Shown one piece after another: positions 8,613 through 17,495 of a DNA stretch of 64,000 nucleotides. The stretch comes from Bacillus sp. OK048 (GTDB lineage: Bacteria > Bacillota > Bacilli > Bacillales > Cytobacillaceae), in contig NZ_FNHN01000002.1 of the NCBI RefSeq assembly GCF_900103525.1, forward strand, positions 186,001 to 250,000, in the 5' to 3' direction. A program made the position numbers and the translations under genes. Every line of letters begins with the position of its first letter. Position 1 is the stretch's first letter. Under the pieces are notes generated by a model, which did no database searches, had not been told where the DNA came from, and saw nothing but the letters and a program-made list of their open reading frames with translations.

Positions 8613-9854
8613 TTATTTCTTAGAAATTTCGTTTAGATTTCCTTGTTTATTTAACAGGGTTTCTTCTATTACTTTAACTGTTTGAGAAGCGATTCGTTTC
8701 CAACCATAAAGACTTGTAACTATTTTCCTTCCTTTTTCACCAATCTCCATTGCATGATTGGGATTTTGCAAAAAGAAGTCGATATTTTTAATAAGACTTT
8801 GGGCATCTCCTGGAACCATCAGCAGACCAGTTTTCAAATGATTGACAATTCCTTTTAGTCCGCCAGTTTCTGAAACAATCGTTGGTTTACCAAGAATCAT
8901 TGCTTCAAGAGCGACAATCCCAAACGGCTCATAAAGGCTTGGAAAAACAGCTATTTCACTTTTCATTAACAAGGCATTTCTTTCCACATCTGTTACGTAG
9001 CCAATAAATGCAACGAAGTGAACTAATTTTTGTTCTGAAACCAACTTTCGATATCTTTCTAACATAGGTCCCTTTCCTGCTATTACAAAATAGATCTCTC
9101 TTCCGCTTTCCTTTGCAATTTGTGCTGCTTCAATCATTGTCTCAAATCCTTTTTCCCTAACCATTCTGCCCACAGAAAAAACATATTTTCTGTTCTTTAA
9201 AAATGGATAAATCTCAATTAGATCTTCCTTAACATCAACTTGTTCAATTCCGTTTGGCACAATTGCGATTTTTTCCTCTGTAAGATAGAAGTTTGTTAGT
9301 AGTTCTTCTCTCATATAATGACTACAAACAATTATTTGATCTGACTCCGAAATGATCTGCCGCTCTTTTTCATTAATAAATCGTTGCATATCCGTGTGGA
9401 TTCCATTATTCCTGCCATATTCAGTTGCATGAATGGTTGTCAATAACGGAATGGAGAGTATGTCTGTTAACGTAAGCGCGGATGCTCCAACAAGCCAATC
9501 ATGTGCATGGATGATATCAAACGTTATTTCTTCCGCTATTTTTTCAGCTAGATAGCTCATAGCTAAATTTAGTCCAGCAACCCAATCGAGAAAATCATCG
9601 TCTTCTGTGTTTAGGGGCGTAACACGATGGATATGAACACCATTACTCTTTTCATAAACAGGCAGACTGCCATTCCCAGCGGTAACCACATGCACAGCAT
9701 GGCCAAGTTGTGCCAAATGAACAGAAAGACCATAGACATGCCTAGAAAGCCCGCCAACGACATTTGGAGGGTATTCCCAGGTTAGGATAAGAATTTTTAA
9801 TTTCCACTCGTACGAGGGGTTTTGGTGCATCTCGTTCATTTGATTATTCGTCAT
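8613..9854 (-). CDS. Glycosyltransferase family 4 protein
   Basis: A GT-B fold glycosyltransferase of about 413 residues. The N-terminal acceptor domain begins KILILTWEYPPNVVGGLSRHV, which resembles glycogen/starch synthase-type GT4 enzymes. The C-terminal domain has VFSVGRMVREKGFETMIEA and the nucleotide-sugar motif SLYEPFGIVALEAMILGKPTIVSETGG (E-x7-E). The start is uncertain: I use the MTNNQ methionine, which overlaps the upstream DUF4912 gene by 11 bases; a methionine ten residues earlier is possible, and neither has a strong ribosome site. Coupling to DUF4912 suggests joint work on an alpha-glucan or surface polysaccharide, but the substrate is unknown. Confidence 0.8.
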   Translation of the reverse strand: MTNNQMNEMHQNPSYEWKLKILILTWEYPPNVVGGLSRHVYGLSVHLAQLGHAVHVVTAGNGSLPVYEKSNGVHIHRVTPLNTEDDDFLDWVAGLNLAMSYLAEKIAEEITFDIIHAHDWLVGASALTLTDILSIPLLTTIHATEYGRNNGIHTDMQRFINEKERQIISESDQIIVCSHYMREELLTNFYLTEEKIAIVPNGIEQVDVKEDLIEIYPFLKNRKYVFSVGRMVREKGFETMIEAAQIAKESGREIYFVIAGKGPMLERYRKLVSEQKLVHFVAFIGYVTDVERNALLMKSEIAVFPSLYEPFGIVALEAMILGKPTIVSETGGLKGIVNHLKTGLLMVPGDAQSLIKNIDFFLQNPNHAMEIGEKGRKIVTSLYGWKRIASQTVKVIEETLLNKQGNLNEISKK

Positions 9855-10383
9855 TTTTCTGTCCCAAAATCTTTGAATCTTCATAATAGCTGTAGGTACT
9901 TACATGGTCGATCCATTTAGGCGAATGGTGTTCGATCTGTTGATTAAGTACTAAATTTTTATAAATGTTGCTGCCATCGATAGCAGGGGTTTGGACCGAA
10001 TTCGAGCGAAGGACCGGGAAAAAGTCTTTTTCACTAAATTTAACGCCTAATTCAGCAATAAAAGTCCGATTTGACATTAGACCTTTAATAAACCAATAGC
10101 CCTTGTTATAAGGAACGGTAATATCATAGGAATGATGTGCATTATTACCTGTGAAAATCATATCTGTTACATCATAAATTCTAACAATATGGACACAATC
10201 CTCAAATTGTCTATTATAAAATAAATGAAAGATCTTCCCCGGAATCTTAGAAGCCTCCCAATAGACAATTACCTTGTTTGGATTAACAAGTTTTGCTTGG
10301 AGTTCTCCCTTTATCGGGGAATAATCAAGTGTTGGTTGAGTTAAAACGATGTCCTCTATCACAGTTCTCCTCCATATCCGCAA
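9844..10383 (-). CDS. DUF4912 domain-containing protein
   Basis: A 179-residue soluble protein matching DUF4912, which I recognise from KVIVYWEAS, VRIYDVTD, YDITVPYNKGYWFIKGL and FIAELGVKF. The beta-rich pattern resembles carbohydrate-binding modules, and in other bacteria the family is found beside GT4 and GH57-type glucan enzymes. Here it is directly upstream of, and overlapping, a GT4 gene. No membrane segment or signal peptide is seen, so it is probably cytosolic. Biochemical function is not established. Confidence 0.75.
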   Translation of the reverse strand: MRIWRRTVIEDIVLTQPTLDYSPIKGELQAKLVNPNKVIVYWEASKIPGKIFHLFYNRQFEDCVHIVRIYDVTDMIFTGNNAHHSYDITVPYNKGYWFIKGLMSNRTFIAELGVKFSEKDFFPVLRSNSVQTPAIDGSNIYKNLVLNQQIEHHSPKWIDHVSTYSYYEDSKILGQKNDE

Positions 10384-10487
10384 ACAATTCTATATACAAA
10401 AATAAACTAAATATTCTTTCATAGTTAAGTTTAATGGTACCATCAGTAGACAAACTGTACAATAAACGCAATTTGTCGAAAAATAGA

Positions 10488-10545
10488 AAAGCGCTGGAGC
10501 TAGACAGTAAACTAAGTTCAAAAACTTATACTTCCTTGTCAATTA
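10488..10545 (+). repeat. Partial copy of dispersed repeat family B
   Basis: AGAAAAGCGCTGGAGCTAGACAG is followed by TAAACTAAGTT and a T/A-rich tail, matching the copy at the window start. The middle part found in the full copy near 43.9 kb is missing. It lies beyond the phoU terminator. Confidence 0.6.
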
Positions 10546-10577
10546 AAAAAGATGAGACAAATTGATTGTCTCATCTT
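10545..10577 (-). terminator. Terminator of the pst-phoU operon
   Basis: The perfect 10-bp arms GATGAGACAA / TTGTCTCATC are followed by TTTTTT on the minus strand, 22 bases past the phoU stop. Confidence 0.85.
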
Positions 10578-10598
10578 AAGGTGAATGTATAGTATTAC

Positions 10599-11258
10599 TT
10601 ACTCATTTAAGTTAAATCGTTTTCCTGTTACTAGGTAGATTACATTTTCTGCAATATTTGTTGAATGATCTGCTATTCTTTCAATAAACCTGCACACAAA
10701 TGAAAGTTGAATGATTTGGTTCGTAGCGTTCGGATTATCTGGAACCATAGTAATAAGTTCATGAACCAATTTTCCAAACATATTGTCCACTACATCATCT
10801 TTTTCAGCGCATTTCTGCGCAAGCATCACATCTTCATCAATATATGCCTTCACTGACATTGTTACCATTTCAAGAGCATTGTCCATCATTTTCGGAATGT
10901 CTAATATTTCTTTTATGTGCTTTTCATTGCCAATATGGATGGCTGCTTTTGCAATATTTACCGCCATATCCGCCATACGTTCCACTTCAGATGAGACCTT
11001 TAAAGCGACATTAAGTGTTCGTAAATCTTTTGCAACAGGCGATTCTCTCGCAATCAATATCAAAACTTGATCGTGAATCTCATGTTCTAAGGCATCAATT
11101 TTATCATCACCATCAATAACCTGTTTAGCTTTCTCAATATCATGATTGAGAAGGGCACTAAGTGAATTCCTAACTGCTACTTCCGCTAGCTTTTCCATAT
11201 CTAGCAGTTTTTCTTTTAATCCGATTAATTTACTGTCAAACTTTGATCTCGTACTCAT
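10599..11258 (-). CDS. phoU: Phosphate signalling protein PhoU
   Basis: A 219-residue all-helical protein built of two similar three-helix bundles. Metal-binding motifs are visible (EVERMADMAVNIAK and FIERIADHSTNIAE, the E/DxxxD type). In many bacteria PhoU links the Pst transporter to the PhoR kinase and damps phosphate uptake. It is the last gene of pstSCAB-phoU, 12 bp after pstB. B. subtilis lacks phoU in its pst operon and instead has two pstB genes, so this arrangement is a lineage difference. The start is ATG with a modest AGGTGAAG-like site. Confidence 0.93.
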   Translation of the reverse strand: MSTRSKFDSKLIGLKEKLLDMEKLAEVAVRNSLSALLNHDIEKAKQVIDGDDKIDALEHEIHDQVLILIARESPVAKDLRTLNVALKVSSEVERMADMAVNIAKAAIHIGNEKHIKEILDIPKMMDNALEMVTMSVKAYIDEDVMLAQKCAEKDDVVDNMFGKLVHELITMVPDNPNATNQIIQLSFVCRFIERIADHSTNIAENVIYLVTGKRFNLNE

Positions 11259-11270
11259 CTCTTCACCTCT

Positions 11271-12071
11271 TTATCCAAATCTTCCTGTAATATAATCCTC
11301 TGTTCTCTTATCTTTAGGAGTAGAGAATATTTTGTTAGTTTCTGAAAATTCTACCACTTCTCCATTTAAAAAGAAAGCTGTTTTTTTAGATATACGTGCA
11401 GCCTGCTGCATGTTATGAGTAACGATAATGATACTAAATTCTTTCTTCAATTCCTGGATAAGTTCCTCTACTTTTAAAGTTGAGATAGGATCTAGTGCAG
11501 AAGTTGGTTCATCCATTAAAATAACATCCGGTTCAATCGCTAGACAGCGAGCGATACAAAGTCGCTGTTGCTGTCCTCCTGATAAGCCATAAGCGTTTTG
11601 GTTTAGACGGTCCTTTACCTCATCCCAAATGGCCGCACCTCTTAAGCTTTTTTCCACTATCTGATCCAAGATTTTCTTGTCACGAATTCCATGAATTTTC
11701 GGTCCATAAGCAACATTTTCATAGATAGATTTTGGAAATGGGTTTGGCTTTTGAAACACCATTCCTACTTTTGTTCGCAATTCCTCAACCTGATAGGATT
11801 TATCAAGGATATTTTTCCCCCTGTAAAGAATTTCACCATTTGTTCTTACTCCGGGAACTAATTCAATCATTCGATTCAAGGTTTTAATATACGTGGATTT
11901 TCCACATCCTGATGGTCCAATAATAGCAGTAACTTCATTTTCCATTATATCTAAATTAATTTTCTTTAGGGCTTGATTATCACCGTACCATAAATCTAAG
12001 TCCTTTGTTTTATACACAATTTGTTTTTCTTCTGGATTATTAAAATTAGCAGTGGCTGATGATGTTTCCAT
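11271..12071 (-). CDS. pstB: Phosphate ABC transporter ATP-binding protein
   Basis: The 266-residue ATPase of the high-affinity phosphate importer. It has Walker [18 protein letters not shown], the signature [16 protein letters not shown], Walker [14 protein letters not shown] and the H-loop [13 protein letters not shown]. The asparagine/arginine-rich segment after Walker A is typical of PstB rather than other importers. It sits between pstA and phoU with short spacers. Only one pstB is present, unlike the pstBA/pstBB pair of B. subtilis. Confidence 0.96.
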   Translation of the reverse strand: METSSATANFNNPEEKQIVYKTKDLDLWYGDNQALKKINLDIMENEVTAIIGPSGCGKSTYIKTLNRMIELVPGVRTNGEILYRGKNILDKSYQVEELRTKVGMVFQKPNPFPKSIYENVAYGPKIHGIRDKKILDQIVEKSLRGAAIWDEVKDRLNQNAYGLSGGQQQRLCIARCLAIEPDVILMDEPTSALDPISTLKVEELIQELKKEFSIIIVTHNMQQAARISKKTAFFLNGEVVEFSETNKIFSTPKDKRTEDYITGRFG

Positions 12072-12098
12072 AATAGTTTGCCTCCCTGGTCCTAGCCT

Positions 12099-12977
12099 TT
12101 AATATCTCTTTTGAAATTTATTTCGAATTAATACAGCAATCGAATTCATGATGATTAACATAAAAAGTAAAACAATAATACCTGCTGCAGCCAAAGCATG
12201 AAACTCTACTTGAGGACGACTTGTCCAATTGTAAATTTGCAATGGCAGAACGGTCATGCTATCTAATACAGTTCTAGGTAAAAATGCTAGGAATAATGGC
12301 ATACCGAGGACAACAAGTGGTGCTGTTTCTCCGATTGCACGTGAAAGTGCCAAAATCGCCCCAGTAAGTATCCCTGGAATAGCGGCTGGTAGAACAATAC
12401 GAACAATGGTCTGCCATTTAGTAGCCCCTAACCCAAATGAAGCCTCTCTTAATTGATTGGGTACAGCGCGAATAGCTTCTTGTGCAGCAACAATAATGAC
12501 CGGCAAAACGAGTAGGCTCATGGTTAGACCTGCAGCTAAAACACTTGTCCCTAATGCTAATGCACGAACAAATACAGTTAATCCGAGTAACCCGAATACA
12601 ATAGATGGGACACCTGCTAAATTGGAAATATTTACTTTAATGAAATTGGTTATCCAATTATCTTTTGCATATTCTTCGAGATAAATGGCAGTCCCCACAC
12701 CAAGCAATAATGAAACAGGAGCAACAACAGCCATAAGCCACATGGTTCCGATTAATGCAGCATAAACACCTGCATTTTCAGGCTTCCTTGAAGGAAGGCT
12801 TTGTAAAAATTGTAAATCTAAATAGCCAAATCCTTGAGAGAATATCCGATATAATAATACTCCTAATATTAATAATATAAACATGGTTAATGCAAGAAAT
12901 ATCCATTTTGAAAATATATTTTTAGATAATCTTGGTTTCATCCGCTTTATAACGGAATCATGATTAATTAAATTCAT
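12099..12977 (-). CDS. pstA: Phosphate ABC transporter permease PstA
   Basis: A 292-residue permease with six predicted membrane helices. The cytoplasmic coupling loop reads EASFGLGATKWQTIVRIVLPAAIPG (the EAA motif), followed by ALSRAIGETAPL. With PstC it forms the channel for inorganic phosphate delivered by PstS and powered by PstB. It overlaps the pstC stop by one base, indicating tight co-translation. Confidence 0.94.
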   Translation of the reverse strand: MNLINHDSVIKRMKPRLSKNIFSKWIFLALTMFILLILGVLLYRIFSQGFGYLDLQFLQSLPSRKPENAGVYAALIGTMWLMAVVAPVSLLLGVGTAIYLEEYAKDNWITNFIKVNISNLAGVPSIVFGLLGLTVFVRALALGTSVLAAGLTMSLLVLPVIIVAAQEAIRAVPNQLREASFGLGATKWQTIVRIVLPAAIPGILTGAILALSRAIGETAPLVVLGMPLFLAFLPRTVLDSMTVLPLQIYNWTSRPQVEFHALAAAGIIVLLFMLIIMNSIAVLIRNKFQKRY

Positions 12978-13942
12978 TAATATGCCTCCCTAAAACGACG
13001 GGTGATGTATTGAGCGAATAAATTCATCACTAACGTAAATACAAAAAGCGTCATTCCAACTGCGTAAATGCTATAGTAGATTGTCGTACCATAACCTACA
13101 TCACCCTGGCTGACTTGGACAATATAAGCAGTCATCGTTTGAATCGAGCCTGTCAAATTCCATTCCAAATTTGGAGTAGAACCACCCGCAACCGCCACAA
13201 TCATTGTCTCACCAATCGCCCGAGATATCGCCAACACAATGGAGGCAACTATTCCTGAAACAGCAGCAGGCAATACTACTTTGATTGCTACTTCAAACTT
13301 AGTTGACCCCAGTGCAAGGGCACCTTCACGCATTGCACTAGGAACTGAGGTCATCGCATCCTCTGAGAGAGAAGCAATCATCGGTGTGATCATGATTCCA
13401 ATTACAATACCAGGGCTTAATGCATTAAAAATTTCAAGGGATGGAATAATGTCACGTAATATTGGAGTTACAAAGGTTAGGGCAAAAAATCCATAAACAA
13501 TCGTTGGAATTCCAGCTAACACTTCTAATATCGGTTTAATAATTCTGCGAGTTCGATCTGATGCATATTCACTCAAATAAATGGCTGAAGCTAATCCGAT
13601 TGGAACAGCAACAATAGCTGCAATTAATGATACCTTTAGAGTTCCCATTACTAACGGCATAATACCAAATGATCCATTGGTTTCTGAAAAAGGATACCAT
13701 GTTTTAGCTGTAAAAAATTCTTTAATTGATACAGCATCAAAGAATAAGAACGTTTCAAAAATGAGTGTAAGAACAATACCAATCGTTGTTAAAACAGAAA
13801 CTGCCGCGGTAAGGAACAAAATATACGGCATAATTTTTTCGGTAATTCCACTAGCGCTCTTTCTTTTTTTCTTCTCTTGAATCATTTTCTGTACAGAGAA
13901 AGAATTTGTATTTTGAGTGGCCAATTTCAAAACCCCTTTCAT
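12977..13942 (-). CDS. pstC: Phosphate ABC transporter permease PstC
   Basis: A 321-residue permease with six membrane helices after a basic N-terminal tail (QEKKKRKSASG). The coupling loop GALALGSTKFEVAIKVVLPAAVSG and AISRAIGETMIV are typical of PstC. It is second in the operon, 62 bp after pstS, and that gap holds a strong hairpin. The first in-frame methionine (MKGVLKLATQ) has a weak ribosome site, so the exact start could be a few residues off. Confidence 0.93.
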   Translation of the reverse strand: MKGVLKLATQNTNSFSVQKMIQEKKKRKSASGITEKIMPYILFLTAAVSVLTTIGIVLTLIFETFLFFDAVSIKEFFTAKTWYPFSETNGSFGIMPLVMGTLKVSLIAAIVAVPIGLASAIYLSEYASDRTRRIIKPILEVLAGIPTIVYGFFALTFVTPILRDIIPSLEIFNALSPGIVIGIMITPMIASLSEDAMTSVPSAMREGALALGSTKFEVAIKVVLPAAVSGIVASIVLAISRAIGETMIVAVAGGSTPNLEWNLTGSIQTMTAYIVQVSQGDVGYGTTIYYSIYAVGMTLFVFTLVMNLFAQYITRRFREAY

Positions 13943-13955
13943 TCACATGACAAGA

Positions 13956-13983
13956 TGAGAAGCACATTTTTTTGCGCTTCTCA
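13956..13983 (-). promoter_or_regulatory. Intercistronic hairpin between pstS and pstC
   Basis: The perfect 8-bp arms TGAGAAGC / GCTTCTCA enclose a 12-base loop directly after the pstS stop. No T run follows on the minus strand, so it is more likely a 3' mRNA-stabilising structure or partial terminator that lets PstS be made in excess over the permeases. That role is inferred. Confidence 0.55.
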
Positions 13984-14004
13984 CCTATCGAATTATTCTA
14001 ATTC

Positions 14005-14982
14005 TTATTTAAGAGCTTCTAGTTTTTCTAAATCTTTTTTGTACTCTGCTTCAGGTAATTTCACGTAGCCAACATCCTCTGATAATGTTCCTGCATTTTC
14101 AATAGCAAATTTAACAAAATCATATACTGCTTCGTTACCCTTAACAGCTGAGTTCTTTACATATGTGAATAAAGGACGTGAAAGTGGTGCGTATTCACCT
14201 GATTCGATTGTTTTATTGTTAGGCTCAACAGCACCTTTGCCTCCATCGATTTTAACAACTTTCAATGAATCTTTATTCGCTGCATAATAAGCATATCCGA
14301 AGTAACCGATTGCGTTCTTGTCACCTTTAACACCTGCAACCAATGTGTTGTCATCTTCAGAAAGTGTAGCTTTTTGAACGATTGGAGCATCTTTAAGAAC
14401 TACTTCATCAAAATAATCAAACGTTCCTGAGTCGGCACCAGGAGAGTATAATTTAATCTCTTCTTTAGGCCATGCTGGATTGATATCAGACCATTTTTTT
14501 ACTGATCCATCTTCGATCCAAATTTTTTGTAAATCTTCAATCGTTAAGCTTTCTACCCAGTTATTATCTTTATTAACAACTACTGAAATACCATCATACG
14601 CTAATTTGAATTCAGTAACATCAAATCCTTTTTCTTTAAGTGAAGCAAGCTCTTCTTCTTTTGCTGGACGAGAAGCATTAGCTAAGTCAGTATCACCTGC
14701 AATCATAGCTTTAAATCCGCCACCAGTTCCAGATGAACCAACAGGAACTTTAACACCAGGCTGCACTGCACCATATTCTTCAACAATAGCTTCCATAATT
14801 GGGAAAACTGTAGATGAACCGTCTATTTTAATTTCACCTTGAAGTTGCTTTACTTCTTTACCAGCTTGTTCTTTTTGTTCATTGTTCTTGTTGCTATCAG
14901 TTCCTTGAGCTCCACAAGCTGCTGTTACAGCAAGCACTCCAGTCATCATTGCTGTTAGTGCTAATTTTTTAAAGCTTTTCAT
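14005..14982 (-). CDS. pstS: Phosphate-binding lipoprotein PstS
   Basis: A 325-residue substrate-binding lipoprotein of the high-affinity phosphate importer. A signal peptide (MKSFKKLALTAMM...) ends in the lipobox VTAAC. Phosphate-contact motifs include IDGSSTVFPI, VGSSGTGGGFKAM and SPGADSGTFDYF. It is the first gene of the operon, and a textbook PhoP box lies upstream, so it should be induced by phosphate starvation through PhoPR. The start is ATG behind AGGGGGAATT. Confidence 0.96.
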   Translation of the reverse strand: MKSFKKLALTAMMTGVLAVTAACGAQGTDSNKNNEQKEQAGKEVKQLQGEIKIDGSSTVFPIMEAIVEEYGAVQPGVKVPVGSSGTGGGFKAMIAGDTDLANASRPAKEEELASLKEKGFDVTEFKLAYDGISVVVNKDNNWVESLTIEDLQKIWIEDGSVKKWSDINPAWPKEEIKLYSPGADSGTFDYFDEVVLKDAPIVQKATLSEDDNTLVAGVKGDKNAIGYFGYAYYAANKDSLKVVKIDGGKGAVEPNNKTIESGEYAPLSRPLFTYVKNSAVKGNEAVYDFVKFAIENAGTLSEDVGYVKLPEAEYKKDLEKLEALK

Positions 14983-15042
14983 TGCTTAATTCCCCCTAAG
15001 AATTTGGTTTGTCGAATTGTGTTCGTTTTCCTTACAAGATTA

Positions 15043-15117
15043 ATAATAAACTTCTTCTGTAAAGCTTGTTTTAATGAATTGTAAAGGTTTTGTAAATTAG
15101 CGTATGACTTTTGTAAA
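15043..15117 (-). promoter_or_regulatory. PhoP box and -10 region of the pst operon
   Basis: On the minus strand, four hexamers TTTACA, TTTACA, TTAAAA, TTTACA begin exactly 11 bases apart (plus-strand starts 15091, 15080, 15069, 15058). A further TTTACA lies 21 bases upstream at 15112-15117. B. subtilis PhoP binds TT(A/T/C)A(C/T)A repeats with this periodicity. A TATTAT at 15043-15048 follows at the usual distance for a PhoP-activated -10. Read by eye. Confidence 0.85.
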
Positions 15118-15160
15118 TCATAAATATTTTCTTCCTACTATTAGAATGCACATTTTTTAC

Positions 15161-15198
15161 AAAAAAAAACCTGCCTCATTTTGAGACAGCTTTTTTTT
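15161..15198 (-). terminator. Terminator of pbpA
   Basis: The arms CTGCCTCA / TGAGACAG (one G-T-type mismatch) have T runs on both sides, so it may act in both directions. Confidence 0.75.
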
Positions 15199-15206
15199 GA
15201 TTATTA

Positions 15207-17330
15207 TTATTCTGTAGCTTCGTACGTTTGTTCCACATCTTTCGTTTCAACAGTATGATCTTGTTTTTTTAGATTAAAATAGGTATCCATTACTCTTCTG
15301 CCAATAATATTCGCTGTAGCTGAACCACTGTTTCCCTGGTATGCCCATGGAACCATTACAGCCATGGCAACCTCTGGATTATCAGATGGTGCATAGTTGA
15401 CAAGACTCAGGTTCATGACCTCAGGAGGTATTTTCCCAAATTTCTTTCGCTCTGGACCATCATAAAAAGCTTCGGCAGTTCCTGTCTTACCTGCTGGACT
15501 GTACTCCGCCCCTCTAAAGGTATTAACACCGGTACCATCTCCTACTTGCATAACCATTCTAAACCCTTCTTGTACTCGGTCAATCCATTCATCCTTACCG
15601 TCAATTCGATTTAATATGTTTGGTGCTATTTCTTGGATAATCGGACCCAATTCATTATTCTCAAGCACCGGTTCACGAATTTCCTTTACAATATGAGGTT
15701 GGACCCGATAGCCTCCATTAGCAATCGTTGAAATATATTGTGCTAATTGCATAACCGTATACGTATCATACTGACCTATTGCCAAGTCAAGAAGCAAACC
15801 AGACTGTCTTAAAGGTCCAGCATAACCAATACTCTCATTCGGAAGATCAATTCCAGTTTTTGTTCCTAGACCAAATTGACTGAAAGATTGACGCATGGTG
15901 TCAAAAGCAGTTAAGTCTAATGGAAGCGGCCTATTCGGTGCATAGGTTCCACCTGCCATTTCAATTACGGTCTTCCACATATAAACGTTGGATGATATTT
16001 GAAGAGCTCGTAAGTCATTAATCATTCCAAAACTCTTCCAAGAAGACTTAGGTGGTGTATTTTTTATTAATAACGGTGCGTCAAATTGGCTTGAACCCGG
16101 TTTGATTGCTCCAGTATTGTAACCTGTTAGTATCGTAGCCCCTTTGACAACCGATCCAACTGCATAAGAAGTCGTTATATTTCCAAGAGCAAAGTCACGC
16201 ATTTCTTGTTTATTTGTTTCGTTGTTTTTAGCAATTTGCTTGCCTGCCATTGTTAATATTTCACCAGTATGTGGGTCCATAAGCACCACAAAAGCGCGGT
16301 CTAACAGAGCAGATTTAGGACTTTGCTTTGCAATCATAAGTTCTTCTTCAAGAATTTTTTCTATTTCAAGCTGGAGTTCCATATCAATCGTTAAGACCAG
16401 GTCTTTTCCACGCTGTCCTTCTGAAATCACTTCAGTTGTCAAGATTTTTCCGGCTTTATCCGTGATGTTTTTCACTTTGCCTTTTTGCCCATGTAAGACA
16501 TCTTCATATTGGAGTTCAATATAACTTTTACCGACACGATCGTTTCGACTATAATCACGAGCAAGATATTCCTCAAGTTTATCCTTTGGTAAGCCTTCAT
16601 CTGAAGAAGTTACATTTCCAAGGACAGTTTTCAATGTGTTTCCAAATGCATAATATCGTTCCCAATCAGTCGTGGTGTCGACACCAGGCAATGCTTCAAG
16701 ATTTTCACTGACAACAGCAAATTCTTCAGGAGTGACATTATCATTTTTTACAATTTGTTGGGTTAAAGCATATCCACTATTAAATTCTCTAAATATGGCC
16801 AAGGTTTCTAAATCTTGTTGTGATAAACTTGCTAAGTCTTTTTTAACGTCTATTCTTTCTAATTGAAGCTTATATAGTTCTTTATCATCTAATTCATCTT
16901 GGTCATACAAGTCCCATTCTTCTTTAGTAATTTTTTCTTTAGCTTTCTCTGGGTTTTTTAATATCCAAAAATCCTTCTTATCTCGTTCCCGAACCTTTGA
17001 TGTATCCTTATCTATCAGTAGTGCCAATCGTTCAGCAGTTTCAAGCATTTCCTCTGTGCTTGTATCTTGAAATTTTGTATATGTGATTGCATTTAGCGGA
17101 GTATTATCAACGATAATTTTACCGTTACGGTCAAACATCTTTCCACGGGGAACTGGATTATTAACAGTTATATCTTCCGTGCGCTCAATTTCCCGTTTGA
17201 AATCATCTCCATAAACAATTTGGACTAATCCTAAACGAAGAATTAGAACAGAGAACAGCAGAAATACAACAAAGAAAACAATGTTTAACCGAGTAGTAAC
17301 ATTTGCCTTCTTTTTCTTTTTATTATTCAA
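15207..17330 (-). CDS. pbpA: Class B penicillin-binding protein (PBP2A type)
   Basis: A peptidoglycan DD-transpeptidase of about 707 residues. One N-terminal membrane anchor (LNIVFFVVFLLFSVLILRLGLVQIVYG) is followed by a dimerisation/pedestal domain and a transpeptidase domain with SVVK (active serine), SSN and KTGTAE. Its genomic place equals pbpA of B. subtilis, an elongation-specific enzyme for rod shape. I favour a TTG start at 17330, with AGGAAGTG upstream, over the ATG seven codons earlier at 17351, which has no ribosome site. The pedestal region (about residues 95-230) is rich in charged residues. Confidence 0.9.
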   Translation of the reverse strand: MNNKKKKKANVTTRLNIVFFVVFLLFSVLILRLGLVQIVYGDDFKREIERTEDITVNNPVPRGKMFDRNGKIIVDNTPLNAITYTKFQDTSTEEMLETAERLALLIDKDTSKVRERDKKDFWILKNPEKAKEKITKEEWDLYDQDELDDKELYKLQLERIDVKKDLASLSQQDLETLAIFREFNSGYALTQQIVKNDNVTPEEFAVVSENLEALPGVDTTTDWERYYAFGNTLKTVLGNVTSSDEGLPKDKLEEYLARDYSRNDRVGKSYIELQYEDVLHGQKGKVKNITDKAGKILTTEVISEGQRGKDLVLTIDMELQLEIEKILEEELMIAKQSPKSALLDRAFVVLMDPHTGEILTMAGKQIAKNNETNKQEMRDFALGNITTSYAVGSVVKGATILTGYNTGAIKPGSSQFDAPLLIKNTPPKSSWKSFGMINDLRALQISSNVYMWKTVIEMAGGTYAPNRPLPLDLTAFDTMRQSFSQFGLGTKTGIDLPNESIGYAGPLRQSGLLLDLAIGQYDTYTVMQLAQYISTIANGGYRVQPHIVKEIREPVLENNELGPIIQEIAPNILNRIDGKDEWIDRVQEGFRMVMQVGDGTGVNTFRGAEYSPAGKTGTAEAFYDGPERKKFGKIPPEVMNLSLVNYAPSDNPEVAMAVMVPWAYQGNSGSATANIIGRRVMDTYFNLKKQDHTVETKDVEQTYEATE

Positions 17331-17454
17331 GTTTATTTCACTTCCTAGCATTTCGACATGATACGCTTTATTTTAACGGAAAATCCCCCTTCTTACTACG
17401 AAAAACACTTACCAATTGACAACATTTAAGGAATAAACACAAAAATCCACAATT

Positions 17455-17495
17455 TAAAAAATGCAATGAGTAATATGAATCACTCATTGCATTAT
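17455..17495 (-). terminator. Terminator of yqgE
   Basis: The arms ATGCAATGAGT / ACTCATTGCAT are an 11-bp perfect stem followed by TTTTTT on the minus strand. The first arm begins at the yqgE stop codon. Confidence 0.85.

Noticed and set aside
8427..8636. Short arginine-rich plus-strand frame across the GC-rich element
   Set aside because: The composition reflects the palindromic element; it has no ribosome site and is not conserved as a frame in the other copies.
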